Assembly: GCA_949775045.1 (NCBI GenBank) | Contig: OX459097.1 | Coordinates: forward strand, 23,188,205 to 23,252,204 | Origin: Metridium senile | Taxonomy: Eukaryota; Cnidaria; Anthozoa; Actiniaria; Metridiidae | Direction of reading: 5' to 3' | DNA length: 64,000 bases | Shown: in pieces, positions 56,890 to 64,000 of the stretch | How positions within the stretch are numbered: position 1 is the stretch's first letter | Layout: every line of letters starts with the position of its first letter | The notes under the pieces: model-generated | Told to the model about the DNA's origin: nothing | Seen by the model: the letters and a program-made list of their open reading frames with translations, nothing else | Databases searched by the model: none | Made by a program: the position numbers and the translations under genes

Positions 56890-59800
56890 CTGGAAATACA
56901 TAAGCAATTTTGGTTAGAACATATCAAATAAAACTATTAGCAATCATGCATGCATTTGATCTGATATTTTACCACTGATTTCATTACTACGCGCCCAACA
57001 GAGTTTGTGAAGGGAGGCGATTCTCTTATCTTATGTGTGTATGATTATGAGTCGCGGAGAAATAAGCAATTTATGCAATTGCAATTATAGAAGCCCGAAA
57101 AAAAAGTTCGGGACTTCAACGGGATTTGACCTTTGCAGTACCGGTGCAATGCTCTACCAACTGAGCTATGAAGCCACATATGTTGGTAGGAGGTCATTTT
57201 GCTGAGTTCAATAGACCTACATACGTATTTACATTTCACTCTGTGGTCATGGGTTCAAATCCCGTTTAAGTCCCGAACTTTTTTTTCGGGCTTCTATAAT
57301 TGCAATTGCATAAATTGCTTATTTCTCCGCGACGATCATAATCATACACAAATAGTCATATAACCGCAGATCCAGACCTACATACGTATTTACATTTCAC
57401 CCTGTGGTCTATTGAACTCAGCAAAATGACCTTCTACCAACATATGTGGCTTCATAGCTCAGTTGGTAGAGCATTGCACCGGTACTGCAAAGGTCATGGG
57501 TTCAAATCCCGTTGAAGTCCCGAACTTTTTTTTCGGGCTTCTATAATTGCAATTGCATAAATTGATTATTTCTCCGCGACGATCATAATCATACACACAT
57601 CATATAACCGCGGATCAGACCCACATACGTATTCTCTTATCTTACTATGATTGTAAACTGCTATTATTTGAGTCATTCTCGTCTCTTCTCTCTTGTTCTG
57701 CAAGTTACATATCTTCAATGATCTATGACATATATATGATCTACCCTTATTCAATATACACCTATTTCAAAAATCGTTGTCGTAATCAAAACTACAGCCC
57801 ACACTCTGAAGCCTGCAAAGGATGTCGGTAATATCAATATAGTTTGAGATTTATTACGGACGTAATTTCAAGAAATGTTTGTTTCATCACCTATTACTGC
57901 AACAACTTGTTATGGTTCTATAACACAAACACATGCAACCAAAATATACTATGAATAAATCGATAACAAGAGAAGAAATACCGACATCCTTTGCAAGCTT
58001 CAGAGCGTGGACTGTAGCTTTGATTGTTATGGTCATATAACACAAACACGTACAACCAAAATATGCTATGAATAAATCGATAACAAGAGAACAAATACCC
58101 TTTGCAGGCTTCAGAGTGTGGACTGTAGCTTTGATTGTTATGGTCATATAACACAAACACGTACAACCAAAATATACTATGAATAAATCGATAACAAGAG
58201 AAGAAATACCGACATCCTTTGCAAGCTTCAGAGCGTGGACTGTAGCTTTGATTGTTATGGTCATATAACACAAACACGTACAACCAAAATATACTATGAG
58301 TAAATCGATAACAAGAGAAGAAATATACCGACATCCTTTGCAAGCTTCAGAGCGTGGACTGTAGCTTTGATTGTTATGGTCATATAACACAAACACGTGC
58401 AACCAAAATATGCTATGAATAAATCGATAACAAGAGAACAAATACCCTTTGCAGGCTTCAGAGTGTGGACTGTAGCTTTGATTGTTATGGTCATATAACA
58501 CAAACACGTACAACCAAAATATGCTATGAATAAATCGATAACAAGAGAAGAAATACCGACATCCTTTGCAAGCTTCAGAGCGTGGACTGTAACTTTGATT
58601 GCGACAACGATTATTAAAATAGGTGTATATTTATGTCAGTTTTACCTGATACAAAACTGCCAGGTCCTTGACATACACTACAACTAACATTCAACGTGCC
58701 ATTGTCAACTCTAACGACCAAACCTTGTCCAATAGAGAACACCACAGCGTGTGTTTGACGCGTCTTGATGCGGAAAGAGAACTGCTGATCCAGGGTGTAG
58801 TTGTTGTTCGGTATGTAGGAGAACGATGCCTGACTAAGACTTGCATTGAATGTAGCAGGGTAGACACCTAGTGGACACCACAATAATATATCATTATCAT
58901 CATTATCATTATCAATATTAATAATATTATTATCATTATTATCATTAATATTATTATTATCAATATTAATATTATTATCATTATTATCATTAATATTATT
59001 ACTATCAATATTAATATTATTATTATCATTATTATCATTAATATTATTATTATCAATATTAATATTATTATTATCATTATTATCATTAATATTATTATTA
59101 TCAATATTAATATTATTATCATTATTATCATTAATATTATTACTATCAATATTAATATTATTATCATTATTATCATTAATATTATTATTATCAATATTAA
59201 TATTATTATTATCATTATTATCATTAATATTATTATTATCAATATTAATATTATTATCATTATTATCATTAATATTATCACTATCAATATTAATATTATT
59301 ATCATTATTATCATTAATATTATTACTATCAATATTAATATTATTATCATTATTATCATTAATATTATTACTATCAATATTAATATTATTATCATTATTA
59401 TCATTAATATTATTACTATCAATATTAATATTATTATTAAGCATAAGCATAAGCAACATACGCAGACTCAGTGAAGCATTTCTCGACTAGGTGTGAGAAA
59501 AGACAAGTGCAGCTAATGAGCAAAGCCCAACTGAGTCTGCGTATGTTGTTTATGCTTATAGCCTGATTCACACTAGTGACATAAGCAACATACGCAGACT
59601 CAGTGAAGCATTTCTCGACTAGGATTGAGAAAAGACAAGTGTGGCTAATGAGCAAAGCCCAACTAACTCTGCGTATGTTGCTTATGCTTAAGTCACTAGT
59701 CAGTGTGGCCCAGGCTTATGTCGCTAGTATGAACCATGCTGCTTTATCATTATATTATACTTACATTCAAAGTGTCCGTTCTCCACATCCAAACACCGTC

Positions 59801-62800
59801 CAGCGAGTCCACACGGCTTGGCTAAATCACATCCAGTCAGAGAACAGTTCTGCCCGCCATAAAAAGGTTTACACTCACACTTGTAATCATTCCAAATGTC
59901 TTTACACTCACCACCATTAGCACACGGCTGGGGACGACAAACAGCTTCACCCGGACAACCATGACCAAGAACCCCACTATCAACCATGAGGAACACATCC
60001 TGTGAAGACGATGAATTGGAGAACTCAAAACGTTTATTGTCAAGGCGTGTATCTTGGAGACACCCACGCAACCCTTTGGTTGCTATGACGATATCTTGAG
60101 CAACTGCTGACCAACTTTTCAAGCCGCCAAGGTAGGTTGATTTAAGGGTTATTGATGAAGACAGAGTTATTCCTGGGTATGTTGTGTTGTCTATCTTGGT
60201 AGCTTTAGTGCTGATTGAGACCAAGTGGCTTTGTCCATCGTTTATCATTTGATTGATGGTGTGATTGTTCTTATTGTTACCTAGATAAATGAAAAGATAA
60301 TAAAATAATTGCCCTATTTCATTACGACCTTACGACTTGTTTATGGTGGGTAATTATGGTAATTAAATCGTATAGAAATCGTAATAAAATCGCTACATAA
60401 TCCTGACAAAATCACCACAAAAAAGTATCAAAAAATGTAGGGTATAATCGTACGCAACAAAAACATACGTAACAAAATTATACGCAACAAATTCGTACGT
60501 AACAAAATTATACGCAACAAATTCGTACGTAACAAAATTATACGCAACAAATTCGTACATAACAAAATTATACGCAACATATCGCACGTAACAAAATTAT
60601 ACGCAAACAATTCGTACGTATAATAAAACCGTAACACAATCATAAAGAAATGTTTTACGTAATACAACAAACCTATAGTGACTTGTACTATGACCATCCC
60701 GCTTGATAACACCACAGTCACGTGATCAGCAGCTTCTGACGTCATGAAGGCAATTAGACCATCGCTTTCCCTCGTTTTGAGGAAGAACGAAAATTCACTC
60801 GATGATGTTAATGTTGTTTTTGTCGTGAATTTTGCAAAGCTAGCGTTGCCTGCTGGGACAGATCTTCGTCGACGTCTGCTTGCCGTGTTGAGGTCCCCTT
60901 TGGCACCAAACGTCCCGGCCACAATCGCTGAAATTGTAATGTCATGTATTAGTCTTCTTCGACTTGCTGTTGTGTACACCTCTTTCAAAAAAGGTTGTCA
61001 TCGCCAAAAGCGATAGGAGATAGGTCATTCCAAGACCTGAATTTTCGTGTACATAACCTTTGTTATATTGTGAACCTAACATTAATTTACACTTTTGTAA
61101 GGTTAAGGTTAAGTCGTCTACTCCATAGTTTTTTGTACGAATGTCAGATTTGTGAGCTGGCCAATCTCGTCCGCATTCGCCTTTAGCTCTTACTGCGCAT
61201 GTTCATGCTTGACGAACTATACGCAGTAAGAGCTAGTGGCGAATGCTGGTTCTTTTTACTTGTTTTTTCGCGCATGCGTAGTCGTTTGACAGCTATCGGT
61301 TGAAGAAACTTACTTGTATTACACTTGGGTCCAGTCCATGGCCGAGTACACTCACACTTATGACTGTCCCACTCATCAATGCACTGTCCATGGACACACG
61401 GGCTTGGCTGACAGACAGTAACTCGTGGACACCCACTAATAACATTGACCAGTTGGACACTAGAATCAGTGGGTAGGATAGTGATATCATCGAGTTCTAC
61501 AGCGCGAATACAACCAATAAACCCTTTGTTATCAATACCGGTCTTACCACCGATGTAGAGCTTTGATATTGACGGCGTTGATGATATTGGGATGGTGAGA
61601 CTACAGTTCAAACACGAAGAGTTGTCGATAGTAATGAGAATAGCGCTAGCTGTCAGGTTGATGGCTACACGATGCCAGTCTGCGTTGGCTAGATCAGCGT
61701 CTTGTCCAAGAGTATGATTGATGCCGTTGTAGATGAGTTGTAGTTCGTCTCCCTTCAGTTGGAGTAAAATGTTTCCACCTTGTAATAATAGAATACAAAT
61801 CAACACAATCACATGATAAAGATTACAATGATGAAGATGGTGGTCTATATGTTGATAACGTTAATTATAATGATGACGATGATGATATAGCGATAATGAT
61901 AACAGCAATAATAATAATAATAATAACGATAATGATAACGATAATGATAATAATAATTATAACGATAATGATAACGATGATGATAATGATGTGATTGAAC
62001 GATAATGATGATAACGATAGTGATAATGATAACAGCAATAATAATGATAACGATAATGTTAATGTTAACAATGATAACGATAATGATAACGATAATGATA
62101 ACGATAATGATGATAACGATAGTGATAATGATAACAGCAATAATAATGATAACGATAATGTTAATGTTAACAATGATAACGATAATGATAACGATAATGA
62201 TGATAACGATAGTGATAATGATAACAGCAATAATAATGATAATGTTAATGTTAACAATGATAACGATAATGATAACGATAATGATGATAACGATAGTGAT
62301 AATGATAACAGCAATAATAATGATAACGATAATGTTAATAGTAGTAAAGTAAACGTTCTCTGGTTTTTATGAGTTTATTGGATGAGCTTTATATTCATAG
62401 TCAAAGGCTTCAGCCTGGGAGCCGAAAGCTCATCCAATAAACCCATAAAACCAGATATCGTTTACTTTACTACCATGTATCCTGGTTACTCATATAATAA
62501 TAATAATAATGATAACGATAACGATAATAATAACGATAATCATAACGATAATCATAACCTTACGATAATGATAACGGTAATGATAATAATAACGATATTA
62601 ACAATAATAAATATAATAATTTACATAACAATACCTCCATCGTCTGCTAGCACGCCATACTTCAAAGTTGTCCTAAACTGCAGCGATAAATTAAACACCC
62701 TTCTCCCTACATCAAAGGCCATAGACGAACTCCCATTCAAGCTAACAGTAGTTGTATTCTGACAGTTCTCGCCGCCATACCCGGGCAGACAGTTACATGT

Positions 62801-63006
62801 ATAGTTATGTACCCCTAAAGTATTACAAGTGCCGTTGTTGAGGCAAGGGTTGTCAGGGCGACAGCGAGAGATTGGATATTGACAGAAGTCGCCTGTGAAG
62901 TTGCTGTTACAGGTACAGTTGAAATCGTTGATGCCGTCTTGGCAAGTACCGTTGTTTTGACATGGGCTGGACAAACACTCGTCGATGTCATCAGTACAGT
63001 TTGTAC
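55007..63006 (-). CDS. crb: Crumbs homologue, 3' six exons (5' end outside window)
   Basis: Exons on the minus strand: 63006-62635, 61778-61314, 60927-60673, 60280-59765, 58867-58646 and 56889-55007, all with GT/AG borders and all joining in phase 1, for about 1237 residues. Domain order: two EGF, laminin-G, EGF, laminin-G, two EGF, laminin-G, eleven EGF, a transmembrane helix (DIIIGVAVACILLILLIIII) and a 37-residue tail. The tail keeps the FERM-binding GTYSPS element and the C-terminal PDZ ligand ERLI, the signature of Crumbs. Known role: apical membrane determinant of epithelial polarity that binds Pals1/Stardust, Par6 and FERM proteins. The first exon starts mid-domain in phase 1, so more EGF exons lie beyond 64000. 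No broken exon was found. Confidence 0.95.
57111..57175 (-). pseudogene. tRNA-like copy with deleted T arm
   Basis: Same sequence as 57448-57520 but lacking 8 bases of the variable/T-arm region (TGGGTT is absent), so it cannot fold as a tRNA. Confidence 0.8.
57448..57520 (+). tRNA. tRNA-like gene, anticodon GGT (Thr) by position
   Basis: A full cloverleaf can be drawn in 73 bases. The acceptor GGCTTCA pairs with TGAAGTC (one G-T), the D arm is GCTC..GAGC, the anticodon stem is TTGCA/TGCAA with loop CCGGTAC, and the T arm ATGGG-TTCAAAT-CCCGT contains the B box. Eight T residues at 57526-57533 would stop Pol III. Oddities: C at position 33 in place of the near-universal T, a GGT anticodon that is rare in eukaryotes (AGT is usual), and neighbouring degraded copies. 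It may be a SINE head or a tRNA pseudogene instead of a working tRNA. Confidence 0.6.
57757..58627. mobile_element. 871-bp MITE with internal minisatellite
   Basis: Ends TACACCTATTTCAAAAATCG and the complement ATTAAAATAGGTGTA as in 52401-52819. The interior holds about six tandem units of 110-120 bp containing GATTGTTATGGTCATATAAC, ACAAACACGTACAACCAAAA and CTATGAATAAATCGATAACA. It lies in a crb intron. Frames reading CTCLCYMTITIKATVH are artefacts. Confidence 0.88.
58646..58867 (-). CDS. crb: crb exon: first half of laminin-G 3
   Basis: Acceptor CCACTAG/GTGTCTAC, donor TATCAG/GTAAAA. Encodes FSYIPNNNYTLDQQFSFRIK and VVFSIGQGLVVRVDNGTLNV. Confidence 0.9.
58887..59439. repeat. 45-bp AT-rich minisatellite
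   Basis: About twelve units of ATTATTATCATTATTATCAT then TAATATTATTACTATCAATATT in a crb intron. Frames with NINDNND repeats are artefacts that read on into the next exon. Confidence 0.95.
59441..59560. mobile_element. 120-bp MITE copy
   Basis: GCATAAGCAACATACGCAGA and CTCTGCGTATGTTG-type ends in inverted order, with TGAGAAAAGACAAGTG inside. Complete relative of the element at 54561. Confidence 0.8.
59562..59714. mobile_element. second MITE copy with longer ends
   Basis: Same core as 59441-59560 but here the inverted ends extend outwards: CCTGATTCACACTAGTGAC against GTCACTAGTCAGTGTGG. This may be the fuller form of the family. Confidence 0.75.
59765..60280 (-). CDS. crb: crb exon: second half of laminin-G 2 and two EGF
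   Basis: Acceptor TATCTAG/GTAACAAT, donor TTTGAAT/GTAAGT. Laminin-G end KGLRGCLQDTRL, EGF with PCANGGECKDIWNDYKCEC, then a second EGF PCGLAGRCLDV that is completed across the next junction. Confidence 0.92.
60452..60625. repeat. 30-bp minisatellite in a crb intron
   Basis: Six units of ACAAAATTATACGCAACAAA and TTCGTACGTA. Confidence 0.93.
60673..60927 (-). CDS. crb: crb exon: first half of laminin-G 2
   Basis: Acceptor TTTCAG/CGATTGTG, donor ACTATAG/GTTTGT. Encodes a basic run SRRRRRS, which could be a furin-like cleavage site, before laminin-G strands SEFSFFLKTRESDGLIAFM. Confidence 0.9.
61172..61250. repeat. palindrome around TAGCTCTTACTGCGCATG
   Basis: CATTCGCCTTTAGCTCTTAC and TGCG pair with CGCAGTAAGAGCTAGTGGCG then AATG, with a loop of about 20 bases. 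It lies 3' of the crb exon at 61314. Confidence 0.8.
61314..61778 (-). CDS. crb: crb exon: rest of laminin-G 1 and one EGF
   Basis: Acceptor TTACAAG/GTGGAAAC, donor AATACAA/GTAAGT. Laminin-G core GDELQLIYNG to FIGCIRAVELDD, then an EGF with SPCVHGQCIDEWDSHKCEC. Confidence 0.92.
61865..62340. repeat. GATAACGATAATG minisatellite
   Basis: Higher-order units of about 90 bp containing ATGATGATAACGATAGTGAT, AATGATAACAGCAATAATAA and GTTAATGTTAACAATGATAA in a crb intron. Confidence 0.93.
62341..62473. mobile_element. 133-bp foldback MITE
   Basis: GTAGTAAAGTAAACG and TTTATTGGATGAGCTTT pair with AAAGCTCATCCAATAAA and CGTTTACTTTACTAC. It is inserted at the edge of the minisatellite. Confidence 0.85.
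62495..62615. repeat. AATAATGATAACG simple repeat
   Basis: Degenerate AAT/AAC/GAT triplet repeats immediately 3' of the crb exon at 62635. Confidence 0.85.
62635..63006 (-). CDS. crb: crb exon: two EGF repeats, start of laminin-G 1
   Basis: Acceptor CTTCCAG/GTACAAAC, donor GATGGAG/GTATTG. Encodes DIDECLSSPCQNNGTCQDG (calcium-binding type EGF), a second EGF with NPCLNNGTC, then the first strands of a laminin-G domain (FNLSLQFRTT). Confidence 0.92.
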
Positions 63007-63029
63007 CTGGAAGAAAACACAGGAATTAT

Positions 63030-63240
63030 TAGAGCGTAAACACTATATACATGAAATAGAATCAAATTGCTACTGTGGAATAGAACGCAAATACTATATC
63101 CATGAAATAGAATCAACTTGCTACTGTGGAATAGAGCGCAAATACTATATCCTTGAAATACAATCAAATTGCTACTGTGGAATAGAGCGGAAACACTATA
63201 TCCATGAAATAGAATCCAATTGCTACTGTGGAATAGTTCT
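63030..63240. repeat. 51-bp minisatellite, four copies
   Basis: CTGTGGAATAGA recurs every 51 bp (63073, 63124, 63175, 63226), with ATGAAATAGAATCAAATTGC in each unit. It starts about 25 bp upstream of the crb exon acceptor. Confidence 0.95.
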
Positions 63241-64000
63241 CATTTAGTGACCATTTTGTTTTTATTTTATTTTCTTGCTCTAGAAGAAAATAATGGTGAT
63301 AATTCAAGTCATTTAAAGTAAAAAAAGTAAAAAAGTCAAATTCCACGAAAAATTACTGGCACTTCATTTCCAAGAAAAACTCACACAGGTCGTTCATTAC
63401 TATAAACCCGTTAAACCGGTTTACAAACCAGTTTTCTGCAATTATTTGAGTATTGTATCAAACTGAGTTCAGTCAAAATAAGTACATTGTTAGCTTTGAA
63501 AAGGTTTACAATAAGGAAACTCCAACCGTGAACAATTGATTTTTTCATGTTATTATTTTCTGAACCAGAAATGAAGCAGTGAGTTCAAATACACTAATGG
63601 TTTAGTTGAACTGAGTTTTTATTAAACAAAATGTTTAGAAACTAGAAAGCTTCAATCTAGCTAATGAAAAATGTTTGTAAATGATTTTCTAAACATGTTT
63701 AGTTAAACTACTTTAAAGCATGTTTAAGCTATAGTGTGAATGGGGTATACTATAAGTATAATATTCGCTCATAGGATGTGGGTTACATGTAAGTGTTCAC
63801 GGTTCGAGTATATTTGGTAACAGAGAGATTTACGCCAAACGTCAAAACTAACCGATTTTTCTGCGTTTATTCTTTACCATTTGACATCTCAGCTAAAACA
63901 AGGTCCTTATGTTGTTTGTTAATACACATTTTATTCATTGAGATCTTTTGCACAGTTATTTGAAGCTTTTAAAGCAATATTAGAAAGGTCAATCTGACGT
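63241..64000. other. crb intron sequence to the window edge
   Basis: I see no exon here. The preceding crb exon must lie beyond 64000. Confidence 0.5.

Larger units (their letters stand above)
57035..57610. repeat. inverted repeat built from tRNA-like units in a crb intron
   Basis: The left part 57035-57240 is mirrored by 57370-57600 (CATATGTTGGTAGGAGGTCA against TGACCTTCTACCAACATATG). A third, partial unit at 57243-57345 contains only the 3' half of the tRNA-like sequence and its tail. All units share the tail CCCGAACTTTTTTTTCGGGC then TTCTATAATTGCAATTGCAT. Confidence 0.85.

Noticed and set aside
57887..58513. 208-codon frame with repeated CTCLCYMTITIKATVH
   Set aside because: It is the translated minisatellite inside a MITE; the period equals the DNA repeat.
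58868..59459. Asn/Asp-rich and Ile-rich proteins up to 281 codons
   Set aside because: A 45-bp minisatellite read through; only the segment at 58646-58867 is a real crb exon.
61865..62372. LSLSLS and NDNDND frames
   Set aside because: Simple-repeat translation on both strands inside a crb intron.

Overview
This is a metazoan nuclear sequence: AT-rich, intron-bearing and crowded with transposable-element debris. It contains a spliced Crumbs gene, a C2H2 zinc-finger gene, a BEL/Pao LTR retrotransposon, Penelope-like and LINE-like remnants, a YqaJ-nuclease DNA element, a 2A-like peptide remnant and many foldback MITEs. That mix fits an early-branching animal. A cnidarian, perhaps an anthozoan, is my best guess, but this is inference from repeat and gene style and no species can be named. 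Prokaryotic features such as operons and ribosome binding sites do not apply.

Layout. Positions 1-2350 are mostly a 20-bp minisatellite beside a decayed coding fragment. Positions 2350-25100 hold no convincing gene. They are built from inverted repeats at every scale: a 594-bp TA-flanked palindrome, a 292-bp TAA-flanked MITE, a 2.3-kb four-armed palindrome, an 830-bp inverted pair 7.8 kb apart, and a ~970-bp inverted pair whose right arm carries two later insertions that can be dated against the intact left arm. Positions 25108-28908 are a 3.8-kb element with 79-bp terminal inverted repeats. It encodes a SAP-SWIM-YqaJ nuclease protein, broken by a frameshift, and no transposase is visible. 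Positions 29600-34350 hold a 295-bp foldback MITE inside an exon-like segment, a LINE 3' fragment and tandem arrays.

Positions 35062-39648 are a BEL/Pao element whose target-site duplication and 302-bp 3' LTR can be read. Its 5' LTR is cut to 116 bp and its integrase is gone. Positions 41275-42070 are Penelope-like debris, followed by a minus-strand gene with eleven C2H2 fingers (42094-43317) in which a four-finger block is duplicated. Positions 43600-54900 are MITEs, minisatellites and a decayed ORF with a 2A-like motif.

The clearest host gene is a crumbs orthologue on the minus strand, 63006 down to 55007. Six exons encode EGF and laminin-G domains, a transmembrane helix and the Crumbs tail ending in ERLI. 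Its 5' end lies beyond the right edge. Its introns hold a tRNA-like inverted repeat, a MITE whose interior has become a minisatellite, and several microsatellites.

The main value of the window is as a record of element insertion. In five cases the target site can be compared with an uninserted copy elsewhere in the same window. The most biologically unusual item is the transposon-like unit that carries only a YqaJ nuclease.
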